Shown here piece by piece: positions 1 to 7,993 of a stretch of DNA of 64,000 nt (its first letter is position 1; every line of letters begins with the position of its first letter). The notes under the pieces are model-generated. The model saw only the letters and a program-made list of their open reading frames with translations. It did not search any database and was not told the origin of the DNA. The stretch is from positions 248,001 through 312,000 of the forward strand of contig JANQRX010000005.1 in assembly GCA_028284325.1 (NCBI GenBank), in the 5' to 3' direction. The DNA is from Bauldia sp. Its GTDB lineage: Bacteria; Pseudomonadota; Alphaproteobacteria; Rhizobiales; Kaistiaceae. Position numbers and translations under genes: made by a program.

Positions 1-234
1 TTCGTGTTCGAGAACGGTTCGCGCGGCGGCCGGATCAACGACTTCGAGGACGGCGTCGATCTGATCGACTTCTCGCGGATCGACAATGTCAGCGGCATGG
101 ACAAGCTCGACATCGAGGCGATCTCGGCCAACCGGCACGTGGTCAGCTACATCAACGACGACGGGCGGTCGGTGTCGGTGCAGATCACGGGCCAGGCCGA
201 CACGACGCTGGATTCGGGCGACTTCCTGTTCTGA
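1..234 (+). CDS. C-terminal fragment of an RTX-type secreted calcium-binding protein (5' end outside window)
   Basis: The reading frame is open from base 1 and stops at 232-234, so only the last 77 codons are visible. The residues are acidic and rich in Asp and Gly, with an INDFEDGVDLIDFS segment typical of the last beta-roll turn and C-terminal secretion region of RTX/serralysin-like proteins. The protein ends in DSGDFLF, like the hydrophobic terminus of type I secretion substrates. The activity of the full protein cannot be told because the catalytic or adhesive part lies upstream. A strong hairpin follows the stop. Family assignment is by recognition of the tail only. Confidence 0.6.
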   Translation, partial: FVFENGSRGGRINDFEDGVDLIDFSRIDNVSGMDKLDIEAISANRHVVSYINDDGRSVSVQITGQADTTLDSGDFLF

Positions 235-258
235 GTCGTCCGATCGACGAAGGCTAAC

Positions 259-290
259 ACGGCGTGGCCGGTCACCACCGGCCACGCCGT
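259..290. terminator. Strong 14-bp hairpin after the RTX-like gene
   Basis: Positions 259-272 (ACGGCGTGGCCGGT) and 277-290 are perfect inverted complements with a CACC loop. The hairpin lies 25 bp after the stop of the RTX-like gene and upstream of a convergent gene. There is no clean T-run, so it may act as a Rho-assisted or bidirectional terminator or an mRNA-stabilising stem. Confidence 0.55.
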
Positions 291-298
291 TGTCACAA

Positions 299-428
299 GG
301 TCCCGTGTCTGCGCAGCACCGCTATCGCGCTGCGGCGCGCACGGGACGACAGGGGGGTACCAGGCGACCTCAATCGTCGTCCCGCACGCGGTGCAGCATC
401 TTCGATGATGCGCCGCAGATGCGGGACC
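299..428. repeat. Inverted-pair dispersed repeat, copy 1
   Basis: Two arms of about 52 bp (299-350 and 375-428) are approximate inverted copies of one another. The right arm contains CGTCGTCCCGCACGCGGTGC and ends GCAGATGCGGGACC. Almost the same right-arm sequence recurs at 6393-6445, where it also has an inverted partner. Both copies occupy the gap between convergent genes. This fits a mobile or REP-like intergenic element that may also act as a bidirectional terminator. Confidence 0.7.
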
Positions 429-438
429 CAGCGCCGCG

Positions 439-1488
439 TCAGAGACTTCCGTCGGCGTAGCGCCGGGCCATCTCGTCCATCGGCAGGATGGCGATCTTCG
501 CGGCCTGACCGGCGGTGCCGAAGGCCTCGAAGCGGTCCTTGCAGACCGACGACATGGCTTCCATCGCGGGAAGGTTGAATTTGCGCGGGTCGAACTCCGA
601 CGGCTTGGTCGTTGCCACCCGCCGGACCTCGGCCGTCGCGGCCAGGCGCAGATCGGTGTCGATGTTGACCTTGCGCACACCGTGGCGGATACCGCGTACG
701 ATCTCCTCGACGGGGACGCCGTAGGTCTCACGCATCTCGCCGCCATTGTCGTTGAAGACGGCCCGCCATTCCTCCGGCACCGACGACGAGCCGTGCATGA
801 CGATGTGGGTGTTCGGCAGCTTCTCGTGGATGCGCTCGATCACCTCCATGGCCAGCACGTTGCCGGTGGGCTTCTGGGTGAACTTGTAGGCGCCGTGGCT
901 GGTGCCGATCGCAACCGCCAGGGCGTCGACCTTCGTATCCGCGACGAACTGCCCGGCCTCGTCGGGGTCGGTCAGCAACTGGTCGCGGGACAGCTTGCCC
1001 TCGAAGCCGTGACCGTCCTCGGCCTCGCCCTCGCCGGTTTCGAGGCTGCCAAGGCAACCGAGTTCGCCCTCGACCGAGGCGCCCATCAGATGGGCGACGT
1101 CGACGACGCTGCGGGTGACGCTCGCGTTGTAGGCGTAGTCGGCCGGCGTCTTGCCGTCCTCCCGGAGCGAGCCGTCCATCATCACCGAGGTGAAGCCGTG
1201 TTGCAGGGCGGTCGCGCAGGTGGCGAGGTTGTTGCCGTGATCCTGGTGGAGGCAGATCGGGACGTCCGGATACATGCGTTCCAGAGCCTCGACCATCTTG
1301 TCGAGCATGATGTCGCCGGCATAGGCACGGGCGCCGCGGGACGCCTGGAGAATCACCGGGCTGTCGGTCGCCGAGGCGACCTTCAGGATCGCCAGCGCCT
1401 GCTCCATGTTGTTGATGTTGAACGCCGGCACGCCGTAGCCCTGCTCGGCGGCGTGATCCAGCAACTGGCGTAACGTGATGCGTGCCAC
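439..1488 (-). CDS. fba: Class II fructose-bisphosphate aldolase, Calvin-cycle subtype
   Basis: This 349-residue protein is a zinc-dependent class II aldolase, which reversibly condenses dihydroxyacetone phosphate with glyceraldehyde 3-phosphate (and erythrose 4-phosphate in the Calvin-type subgroup). It starts [20 protein letters not shown], carries the LHQDHG zinc-ligand motif near residue 83 and the NIDTDLR motif near residue 275. The length matches the Calvin-cycle subtype, which is about 350 residues. It lies 17 bp downstream of a PfkB-type kinase on the same strand, so the two are probably cotranscribed. No other Calvin-cycle gene is in the window, so a glycolytic or gluconeogenic role is equally possible. 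Confidence 0.93.
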   Translation of the reverse strand: MARITLRQLLDHAAEQGYGVPAFNINNMEQALAILKVASATDSPVILQASRGARAYAGDIMLDKMVEALERMYPDVPICLHQDHGNNLATCATALQHGFTSVMMDGSLREDGKTPADYAYNASVTRSVVDVAHLMGASVEGELGCLGSLETGEGEAEDGHGFEGKLSRDQLLTDPDEAGQFVADTKVDALAVAIGTSHGAYKFTQKPTGNVLAMEVIERIHEKLPNTHIVMHGSSSVPEEWRAVFNDNGGEMRETYGVPVEEIVRGIRHGVRKVNIDTDLRLAATAEVRRVATTKPSEFDPRKFNLPAMEAMSSVCKDRFEAFGTAGQAAKIAILPMDEMARRYADGSL

Positions 1489-1505
1489 GCGCTCTCTCCT
1501 GGTCG

Positions 1506-2612
1506 TTACGTGAGTTGGGCTTCTTGCGGGACGGGGGCCAGTGCCGTGACGCGTTCGGCCGCCGCTTCCACGCGCGCTGCGAGGTCGGCGGCGGTCAGCA
1601 GTCCGGTCTGGGCGTCGATGTGGCGAATGACCGAGGCGGAGTTGACCGAGGCGGCAGCCAGCGCCGCCGCGGCATCGTCGCCAAGACAGAGGCGGGCCGC
1701 GAAGGTCGAGGCGAACGCGTCGCCGGCGCCGACGGTCCCGACCACGTCGACCTGCTCGACGGCGCAGTAGTGGATGTCGGTGCCGTCGCCGGCATAGGCG
1801 CCGTGGTGGCCGTCGGTGATGACGACGCGGCCGACGCCGAGGTCCGACAGGGCTGCCATATAGGTAGGCAGCGACATGCGGACCTCGCCCGCCGACAGGC
1901 CGCTCGCGGCAAGCCGGGCCGATCCGGGCTCGGCGCCAAGTTCGCGACCACCATGGCCGAATCGCTCGGCAAGACGCGGGATCAGCGCCTCCGCTTCCGT
2001 CCGGTTCATGGACAGGACGTCGATCTGGTCCAGCGCGTCGAGGATGCTGCCGCCCAGCCGGGTGAGCTGGCGGATGCCGGGATTGACGGCGACGGTGGCG
2101 CCGGCGGCGCGGGCACGGGCGGTCAGGTCGGTCAGGGCGTCGGCCGAGCCGCCGCTCAGGGGGCCGACATAGACGAGGTCCGCCGCCAGCATCTCGGTCG
2201 TGAAGTCTTCAGGCGCGAACAGCGTGTTGGCGCCGCGATAGGTGCAGATGGTGTTGTCGCGGTCGCGGCCGGCGATCAGCAGCGAGGCGCCGGTGGCATC
2301 GTCGGGCGTGCGGATGATCCGGCGGGTCGAGATGCCCTCGGCCGCCAGCATCCCGACCACCGTGTCGGCGCGATGGTCGTGACCGACCTTGGCGATGCAC
2401 TCGACATCCAGGCCGAGGCGGGTCAGGCAGACCGCGGCGTTGACCGCGCCGCCGCCGCCAAACTGCGAGATGAATTCCGCGTCGTTCTTGCGGCCCTGTT
2501 CGAGCAGCAGGAACGAGGTCTCCCTGTCGCCCGACACGCGCGTCTCGGTCTTCAGGTCCTCGACAATGGCGATGTAGTCGATCGTCGCGCTTCCGACGGT
2601 GACGGCTTTCAT
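1506..2612 (-). CDS. PfkB-family carbohydrate/nucleoside kinase
   Basis: This ribokinase-like (PfkB) ATP-dependent kinase has about 368 residues. The N-terminal [20 protein letters not shown] strand, the [17 protein letters not shown] motif (PfkB signature 1) and the C-terminal [10 protein letters not shown] motif (signature 2, catalytic Asp in GAGD) are visible. The usual DTTGAGD reads GTVGAGD, so the first Asp is replaced by Gly. I chose the ATG at 2612 because the alignable fold starts there; a longer upstream reading has no family support. It is followed 17 bp later by fba, suggesting a shared sugar-phosphate pathway. The substrate cannot be set from sequence; adenosine-kinase-like and sugar-kinase-like roles are both open. 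Confidence 0.85.
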   Translation of the reverse strand: MKAVTVGSATIDYIAIVEDLKTETRVSGDRETSFLLLEQGRKNDAEFISQFGGGGAVNAAVCLTRLGLDVECIAKVGHDHRADTVVGMLAAEGISTRRIIRTPDDATGASLLIAGRDRDNTICTYRGANTLFAPEDFTTEMLAADLVYVGPLSGGSADALTDLTARARAAGATVAVNPGIRQLTRLGGSILDALDQIDVLSMNRTEAEALIPRLAERFGHGGRELGAEPGSARLAASGLSAGEVRMSLPTYMAALSDLGVGRVVITDGHHGAYAGDGTDIHYCAVEQVDVVGTVGAGDAFASTFAARLCLGDDAAAALAAASVNSASVIRHIDAQTGLLTAADLAARVEAAAERVTALAPVPQEAQLT

Positions 2613-2774
2613 GGGCTTCGTGACTCGCGCTGGCGTGGCCGCGCGCCATAAGGACGTTCTCGCCGCGAAAAGCAAGGTTCAATTTTGCGACCTTGGACGG
2701 GAAGAATCGTGCCGGGCTGCGCCGGACCGCGCTATGGTGGAGGCCTCCCGTCCACGAGCCTCCGGTGAAGCACC

Positions 2775-3200
2775 ATGGCCACCTCCCGTCCGATTCCGAC
2801 CATCACCTATGCGACCGCGGCCCGGATCGTGGCGGACGCCATCGGCCACGCCGCGTCGCTGAACGAGCGCGTAGCCGCGGTGGTCGTCGATCCCGGCGGC
2901 CACGTCGTCGCATCGGGGCGCATGGACGGGGCCAGCGCCGCGGTGCTCGATTTCGCGACCGACAAGGCCTACACGGCCGCGATGCTGGAGCAGCCGACGC
3001 GAGAGGTTGCGAGCGAGATGATCGAGTCGCGGCAGCAGGCCTACGGTGCACTGAGCCGGCCGCGCCTGTGCGCGTGGGACGGCGGGATACCGATCCGCGA
3101 GGGCGGGGTGATCATCGGCGCCGTGGGCGTGTCCGGCGCACCGGGTGAGATCGACATCGCCTGTGGTGAGGCGGCGCTGGCGGCAGCGGGTCTCGTCTGA
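2775..3200 (+). CDS. GlcG/HbpS family protein (DUF336)
   Basis: This 141-residue protein belongs to the GlcG/HbpS family, whose Streptomyces member binds haem. Family features are the AVVVDPGGHVVASGRMDGA segment, FATDKAYTAAMLEQPT, and the glycine-rich EGGVIIGAVGVSGAPGEIDI region near the C-terminus. There is no signal peptide. It stands alone between the divergent PfkB kinase and a convergent SDR gene, so context gives no substrate. Members are often found beside glycolate or diol catabolic genes, but none is adjacent here. Confidence 0.85.
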   Translation: MATSRPIPTITYATAARIVADAIGHAASLNERVAAVVVDPGGHVVASGRMDGASAAVLDFATDKAYTAAMLEQPTREVASEMIESRQQAYGALSRPRLCAWDGGIPIREGGVIIGAVGVSGAPGEIDIACGEAALAAAGLV

Positions 3201-3256
3201 ACTCAGGGGTCGGGCGGGATCGCCATGTCCGGCGGCCCCGCCTTCTTCTGTTCAGA
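3196..3256. terminator. Candidate bidirectional terminator between convergent genes
   Basis: The gap between the GlcG-like and SDR genes holds an outer 7-bp inverted repeat (TCTGAAC at 3196-3202 with GTTCAGA at 3250-3256) that includes the GlcG stop codon. An inner GGCGGG/CCCGCC stem lies at 3213-3218 and 3237-3242. A TTCTTCT stretch follows the inner stem on the + strand. The pairing is imperfect overall, so this is a moderate call. Confidence 0.4.
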
Positions 3257-4177
3257 TCAGGCCGCGACGGCGAGTGTCGGCTTGAAGACGATGCCGGTCG
3301 CCTCCTCCGACACCTTCCACAGGCGTTCCGCCACGTCCTGGTCGCGGGATTCGGCGTTGGAACCGACCTTGACCGGGTGTCCGCGCATCTCGGCCCAACC
3401 GTCCGGTCCAATGTAGTCGCCGCCATCCGCATCCGGGCTGGTGGCGGCGTAAAGGGTCGGGAGCGCGCCCTGGGCCGGCCGCTGGCTGAAGATGGGATTG
3501 AGGATGCGCGCGGTCAGCGTGTGACGCTGCAGGTCGGTCGCAGTCCAGCCCGGGTGGGCGGCGAGCGAGGCGGCATCGGCGCCGAGCTTGCGCAGCCGCC
3601 GGTCGAGCTCCCTGGCAAACAGGAGGTTGGCGAGCTTGCTCTGGCCGTAGGTCGCCATGCGCTCGTAGCGCTTGCGCTCGCTGTGGAGGTCGTCGAAATC
3701 GATGCTGCCGCCGCGATGGGCCATGCTCGAAACCGTGACGACGCGCGCGCCCGGCGTGGCCAGGATCAGCGGGAACAACAGGCCGGTCAGCGCGAAGTGG
3801 CCGAAATGGTTGGTACCGATCTGCAGCTCGTGGCCGTCTTTCGTCACCCGCCGCTCCGGCGGCATCATGACGCCGGCGTTGTTGATCAGGAGATCGAGGC
3901 GATCGTGCTCGGCGGCGAAGTCGGCCACAAAGGCCTTCACCGAGGCCAGGTCGGCAAGATCGAGTTGAGCGAAATCGACGGTCCCGGCGAGGTTTTCTGC
4001 ACGCATGCGTTCGACGGCGGCGCGTCCGCGCTCCTCGGAGCGCGCGGCGGCCACCACGTGGGCGCCGTGGCGGGCGAGCTCGAGCGCCGTGACGTAGCCG
4101 ATCCCGGTGTTGGCGCCGGTCACGATGGCGATGCGGCCTTTCAGGTCGCCGATCTGGTCTGCGGTCCACTTGGTCAT
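3257..4177 (-). CDS. Short-chain dehydrogenase/reductase (retinol-dehydrogenase-like SDR)
   Basis: This NAD(P)-dependent oxidoreductase has about 306 residues. It shows the Rossmann motif TGANTGIGYVTALELARHGA near the N-terminus, the LLINNAGVM motif, a VSSMAH serine and the YGQSKLANLLFAREL catalytic Tyr-Lys segment. Together these match the human RDH/WW-domain oxidoreductase-like branch of SDRs. The ATG at 4177 is preceded by AGAGGACA as a ribosome binding site, so the longer upstream reading is rejected. The gene is divergent from a TetR regulator, with operators over its promoter, which suggests inducible expression by the substrate or a related compound. The substrate is unknown. Confidence 0.9.
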   Translation of the reverse strand: MTKWTADQIGDLKGRIAIVTGANTGIGYVTALELARHGAHVVAAARSEERGRAAVERMRAENLAGTVDFAQLDLADLASVKAFVADFAAEHDRLDLLINNAGVMMPPERRVTKDGHELQIGTNHFGHFALTGLLFPLILATPGARVVTVSSMAHRGGSIDFDDLHSERKRYERMATYGQSKLANLLFARELDRRLRKLGADAASLAAHPGWTATDLQRHTLTARILNPIFSQRPAQGALPTLYAATSPDADGGDYIGPDGWAEMRGHPVKVGSNAESRDQDVAERLWKVSEEATGIVFKPTLAVAA

Positions 4178-4198
4178 GAGACGATGTCCTCTGGATAG

Positions 4199-4243
4199 GT
4201 AACCTTCGGTCACTTATATAGACGACCGATGGTCACTTATCAA
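4199..4243 (-). promoter_or_regulatory. Promoter of the SDR gene with two overlapping TetR-type operators
   Basis: On the minus strand TTGATA (4243-4238) and TATATA (4220-4215) are separated by exactly 17 bp, a good sigma-70 promoter. GACC-GAT-GGTC (4224-4234), a perfect small dyad, lies in the spacer. GTAACC-TTC-GGTCAC (4199-4213), a one-mismatch dyad, lies just downstream of the -10. The decamer GGTCACTTAT occurs at 4208-4217 and 4231-4240, 23 bp apart. A third copy, GGTTACTTAT at 4340-4349, overlaps the start codon of the TetR gene, suggesting autoregulation. Confidence 0.7.
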
Positions 4244-4347
4244 GGGTATGGATGAATGGCGGGAATCTGGGAAAGATCGAGAGACGACGACGAAGCACCC
4301 TTGCGATCCACGACAAAAACTTCCAGATAAGCATCCGGAGGTTACTT

Positions 4348-5004
4348 ATGTCCTGGCAGCGCGCACGCAACCCTGAACAGAAGCAGATGCGGCGCGAAGA
4401 GATCCTGGCCGCGGCCGCGGATCTGTTCGCCGAACGGGGTGTCGATGTCCCGCTCAGCGACATCGCCGGCAGCGCCGGCCTCTCCAAGGCGGGGCTGTAT
4501 CGCTACTTCGACAGCAAGGAGGAGGTCTTTCTCGACCTTCTTCTCAGCGACCTGACGGCCTTCACCGCCGATCTGGAACGCAGGCTCGCCCCGCTCGCCG
4601 GCAGCAACGACGCTGACGCCGTCGCCGCGGCGATGGTGGATGCCGGCAGTGCCAATCCCCGGCTTGCGGCCCTGTCGTCGGTTCTGGGCTCGGTGCTGGA
4701 ACGCAATGTGGATACCGAAACCGTGGCGGCGTTCAAGTCGGCGGCGATCGGGCTCAGCCTGCGGCTGGTCAACGCGCTGCATGCGGCGATGCCGGCGGTC
4801 GATACCGGCGATCTGCGCGATCTGTTCCGCTACTACGTGGCGCTTTCCAACGGCCTTTGGCCCCAGGCGCATCCGTCCGCCTCCGTCCGCGAGGTTCTCG
4901 AGCGGCCGGAGTTCGCCGGTCTGGCCGTCGACTTCGAACGCGACCTGCGCCAGGCGGCGACATGCCTGTTGCGGGGCATGCTGGGAGGCCGCGCCGCCGG
5001 CTGA
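4348..5004 (+). CDS. TetR/AcrR family transcriptional regulator
   Basis: This 218-residue repressor has an N-terminal helix-turn-helix: REEILAAAADLFAERGVD, then VPLSDIAGSAGLSKAGLYRYF with the diagnostic LYRYF end, followed by a divergent ligand-binding domain. The ATG at 4348 is chosen because CCGGAGG lies 6 bp upstream and the HTH begins soon after; a longer upstream reading lacks family sequence. It is divergent from the SDR gene, and repeated GGTYACTTAT elements lie over both promoters or starts. It therefore probably represses the SDR gene and itself. The ligand is unknown. Confidence 0.92.
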   Translation: MSWQRARNPEQKQMRREEILAAAADLFAERGVDVPLSDIAGSAGLSKAGLYRYFDSKEEVFLDLLLSDLTAFTADLERRLAPLAGSNDADAVAAAMVDAGSANPRLAALSSVLGSVLERNVDTETVAAFKSAAIGLSLRLVNALHAAMPAVDTGDLRDLFRYYVALSNGLWPQAHPSASVREVLERPEFAGLAVDFERDLRQAATCLLRGMLGGRAAG

Positions 5005-5069
5005 TCCGCCCGCTGACCGGCCTTGCGCCAGATCATGGCCCCGTCTGCCGATCCGGCGAAACTGTCGGT

Positions 5070-5417
5070 ATGGACTGGCTCGCCCTCCTTGTGATGGCGC
5101 TGGTCGTCTGGGCCTTGTGCGCCGCCGTGATTGCCGTTGGCCGCACCTTCTGGTCCACCGAAGTCGCCATCGCGGTTCATCTGCCGGCCGCGCCCCTGTT
5201 CGCGTTCGCCGCTGCCGCGTTGCATGCCCGGCTCTTCCCGACGTTCGACGATCTGGCGCGTGCGGGGGTGATCCTGGGGGTCGTGGTCCTGCTCGACGTC
5301 GGTCTCGCGGCGCCGGTGGTCGAGAAGGGCTACGCCATGTTCCGGAGCGTTGCCGGTACATGGCTGCCGTTCGTGTTCATCTTCGTCGCGAGCTGGGCGG
5401 CCGGACTGCTGTTGTGA
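5070..5417 (+). CDS. Small integral membrane protein of unknown function
   Basis: This 115-residue protein is almost wholly hydrophobic. Segments near residues 2-24, 33-52, 65-82 and 95-115 look like three or four membrane helices. The ATG at 5070 begins MDWLALLVMALVVWALCA, the first helix. I do not recognise a family. It lies 65 bp after the TetR gene and 45 bp before a flavodoxin gene on the same strand, so it may be cotranscribed with the latter. Confidence 0.6.
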   Translation: MDWLALLVMALVVWALCAAVIAVGRTFWSTEVAIAVHLPAAPLFAFAAAALHARLFPTFDDLARAGVILGVVVLLDVGLAAPVVEKGYAMFRSVAGTWLPFVFIFVASWAAGLLL

Positions 5418-5462
5418 CGGCGCCCGCCGCCATCACATAACGCTCTAGAAGGAGGGCCGATC

Positions 5463-5993
5463 ATGAAGCTGTTGATCGTCTTCTACTCGTTCACCGGGAA
5501 CAACCGGCTGCTGGCCGAACACCTGGCGCGCGAACTGAACTGTGTGGCCGTCGAGGTGGTTGAGACGCGCAAGCGTACACCGCTGACCATCATGCTCGAT
5601 CTCCTGTTGCGGCGCTGGCCGCAGATCGAGCCGATCGCGGTTTCGCCGCAGGACTACGATCATGTGCTGTTCGTCGCACCGCTGTGGAACCGGTTCATCG
5701 GTCATCCGATGAAATCGGCGATCCGGCAGCTCGGCGACCGACTCGGCGACTACTCGTTCGTCCACTTCAGCGGTGGCGACCGGCCGAAGCAGGAGGAGCA
5801 TGTCCGTCGCGAACTCGTTTCGATCGTCGGCCGTCCGCCCGTCCACATGTGGGCGATGTTCGTCGAGACGCTGGTCCCGGAGGAGAAGCGCAAGGAGGTG
5901 TCCGAAGTGACCGGCCACGAGGTCACGGCCGAGGAGCTTGCCGGGTTTGCGGTGCCCGGTGAAATCGTCCGGACGTTCCAGGCCGCCGGTTGA
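5463..5993 (+). CDS. Flavodoxin-family protein
   Basis: This 176-residue protein starts MKLLIVFYSFTGNNRLLAEH, which holds the FMN-phosphate-binding loop (SFTGNNR) right after the first beta strand, as in flavodoxins. The LFVAPLWNRFIGHPMKSAI segment corresponds to the second FMN-contact loop, and FVHFSGGDRPKQEE to the third. It is expected to be a soluble FMN redox protein or reductase. The AGAAGGAGGG ribosome binding site lies just upstream. A small membrane protein gene lies 45 bp upstream, possibly in the same transcript. Confidence 0.85.
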   Translation: MKLLIVFYSFTGNNRLLAEHLARELNCVAVEVVETRKRTPLTIMLDLLLRRWPQIEPIAVSPQDYDHVLFVAPLWNRFIGHPMKSAIRQLGDRLGDYSFVHFSGGDRPKQEEHVRRELVSIVGRPPVHMWAMFVETLVPEEKRKEVSEVTGHEVTAEELAGFAVPGEIVRTFQAAG

Positions 5994-6077
5994 ACCCGCC
6001 CGGACGACCTCTCAGGCGATGGCGGGTGCGCGCGTCGTCGACGTGGTATGATTCGCGTCAAGACGGGAGGCAACGCC

Positions 6078-6332
6078 ATGGCCAAACAGAGCAAGCTTCG
6101 CAGGTTCACGCTCGCCAAGGACAAGGAGCGCGACGACTGGGTGCTGCGCGAACAGGGCGCGTCGCGGGCGCGCAAGCGTTTCGCGACCAAGTCAGACGCG
6201 TTGGCTGCCGGCGCCCTTGCCGCGGCGCTGGGGCAGGCCGGCGGCTCGGTTCGCATCCGCAAGGAGAACGGCCGGATCCAGGAGGAGCGGACCTTTCCGC
6301 GCTCGCGCGATCCCCGCGGCTCGTCTGGCTAG
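6078..6332 (+). CDS. DUF2188-like small basic protein
   Basis: This 84-residue basic protein shows the pattern W...EQGASRARKRFATKSDALAAG, followed by a strand SVRIRKENGRIQEERTF. That is the pattern of DUF2188 proteins, which have a short beta-alpha-beta fold of unknown function. The ATG at 6078 has GGGAGG 8 bp upstream, which favours it over an earlier in-frame ATG. The inverted-pair repeat follows. Confidence 0.65.
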   Translation: MAKQSKLRRFTLAKDKERDDWVLREQGASRARKRFATKSDALAAGALAAALGQAGGSVRIRKENGRIQEERTFPRSRDPRGSSG

Positions 6333-6392
6333 GCGCCGATCGATCCGATCAGTCTGCCCGGTTGAAGTCCTGAGCAACGCGGAGATCCCCAC

Positions 6393-6519
6393 CGTCGTCC
6401 CGCACGCGGTGCGGCATCCTGATGACGCGCCGCAGATGCGGGACCTCACGCCGCACGGGCGAAAGATTCCATGTCTGCGACGCATCACTTCGTGCTGCAT
6501 CGCGCACGGAATGACGGTG
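6393..6519. repeat. Inverted-pair dispersed repeat, copy 2
   Basis: The left arm (6393-6445) is close to identical to 375-428: both contain CGTCGTCCCGCACGCGGTGC and GCAGATGCGGGACC. The right arm (about 6469-6519) reads as a degenerate inverted copy of it, ending CGCGCACGGAATGACGGTGA. The element fills the gap between two convergent genes, exactly as copy 1 does. Confidence 0.7.
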
Positions 6520-6555
6520 AGGTTAGAGGCTCCGGCGGAGCGATCCGGGCCACCG

Positions 6556-7368
6556 CTATTCGCGGGCGAGGATGTCCTCGACGATCAGGTCGGCGAACAA
6601 CGCCACCAGCTCGTAGCACATGACGACCTCGCGCTCGTCCGGGTCATAGAACGCGTTCGCCTCGCCGCAGCTCCCGCCGCGCAGCTGGATCGGATTGGGC
6701 AGGATGAAATCGGCGTCGATCACCTCGGCCCATGCTTCCATGATGCCGAGATCGCGTAAGAGATCGGCGACGTCGGCCAGGTCGTCGTCCCCGGGCGGGT
6801 CGTAGGTGACCGTCAGCTGCGGCGGGCCGTCCGCCTCACGCAGGTGGGGTTCCAGAACCGTGGACCAGCCGACCTGCATCTGTTCGAAATCGTAGGCGCA
6901 GCCTTCCTGCCGTTCGTCGTCGATCTCCGCGTCTTCGGCGAGTTCGCCGAAGCGTTCGGGATCGTGCCCGACCATCTTGCAGATGATCGCGTAGCCGCGT
7001 TGCAGGTCGAGACTGTGTTCGCCGTAGAAGTCGCTGTCCTGGAAGTCGTCGGTCTGCGTGGCGTCGGAGAGAAACCAGCCGTAGGACGCGTCGATCAGGG
7101 CGTCGTCGGCCTCGTCGGTCTCCTGCCACAGAAGAAGCAGGGTGGCGAGATTGTCGACCGCATCCTCCTCGCGACCGAGGATGGGGATGGAAAACTGGTC
7201 GATCAGCATGTGGCCGATCTCGTGGAGAAGGACGAAGGTGGTGTTGCCGGCGGCGAACACCAGCGCTTCCTCGGCCTCCTCGTCGGTCAGTTCCTGTGCG
7301 CCGAGCGGGGCCGTCCCGCATGCGAACGCAATGGCCAGCGCCAGCGCCGGCAGTTTCCATCGGTGCAT
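6556..7368 (-). CDS. DUF4344-family putative secreted zinc metallopeptidase
   Basis: This 270-residue protein has a signal peptide (MHRWKLPALALAIAFACGTA, cleavage likely after GAQ) and a HEIGH zinc-binding motif at residues 49-53 of the mature-start numbering used here. FDxxQF-like acidic and Trp segments follow. DUF4344 proteins are predicted periplasmic or exported metallopeptidases; their substrates are unknown. The C-terminal region keeps a GSCGEANAFYDPDEREVVMCYELV segment with two Cys residues that could form a disulfide. The ATG at 7368 starts the signal peptide. The gene is monocistronic, 72 bp downstream of yggT's stop on the same strand. Confidence 0.85.
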   Translation of the reverse strand: MHRWKLPALALAIAFACGTAPLGAQELTDEEAEEALVFAAGNTTFVLLHEIGHMLIDQFSIPILGREEDAVDNLATLLLLWQETDEADDALIDASYGWFLSDATQTDDFQDSDFYGEHSLDLQRGYAIICKMVGHDPERFGELAEDAEIDDERQEGCAYDFEQMQVGWSTVLEPHLREADGPPQLTVTYDPPGDDDLADVADLLRDLGIMEAWAEVIDADFILPNPIQLRGGSCGEANAFYDPDEREVVMCYELVALFADLIVEDILARE

Positions 7369-7440
7369 CGCTTCAGCCCTTCCCGCTTGATGACGCACGC
7401 ACCATAGCCGAACCGCGCCGCGCGGTCGCGGGACGCGCGA

Positions 7441-7731
7441 TCAGATCAGCGCGCGAGCCAGATTGGGCAGGAGGACGCTCTGGATGAAGTAGATGATGAG
7501 GATCACCACGATGGGCGAAATGTCGAGGCCGCCGAAATTGGGCAGGAAGCCGCGGACCGGTCGCAGCACCGGCTCGGTGATCTGGTAGAGGAAGCGCCCG
7601 ACGGTGCTCACGAACGGGCTGCCGGCGTTGACGACGTTGAAGGCGAGCAGCCAGCTGAAGACGGCCGCCGCGATCAGGACGTAGACGTAGAGACCGAGAA
7701 CATAGGAAATGAAACCAAGGAGTTCGAGCAT
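7441..7731 (-). CDS. YggT-family membrane protein
   Basis: This 96-residue protein has two hydrophobic helices (GFISYVLGLYVYVLIAAAVFSWLL near the N-terminus and ISPIVVILIIYFIQSVLLP near the C-terminus). Between them lies the typical FLYQITEPVLRPVRGFLPNFGG linker. YggT proteins are implicated in osmotic shock tolerance and cell-division or membrane organisation in other bacteria. The ATG at 7731 starts the first helix; an in-frame upstream extension has no support. A tRNA gene lies divergently at 7901. Confidence 0.9.
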   Translation of the reverse strand: MLELLGFISYVLGLYVYVLIAAAVFSWLLAFNVVNAGSPFVSTVGRFLYQITEPVLRPVRGFLPNFGGLDISPIVVILIIYFIQSVLLPNLARALI

Positions 7732-7900
7732 ACGATTGGCCTGCAGGCTGCCTCGACGTGGGCTCCGGGTGGGCCCAGGAATACGGACGAATGATGTAAG
7801 GCCGTGCCGTTGCAGCCGCAACCCCGGCGGCAGCGAGAGCCCCGGCGCGCGGGCTGCTTGACAGGCCGTTTCGGCCCGCCATACAAGCGGCCTCTGGTGC

Positions 7901-7976
<76 letters not shown>

Positions 7977-7993
7977 TCTCCATCATTGAGGTC

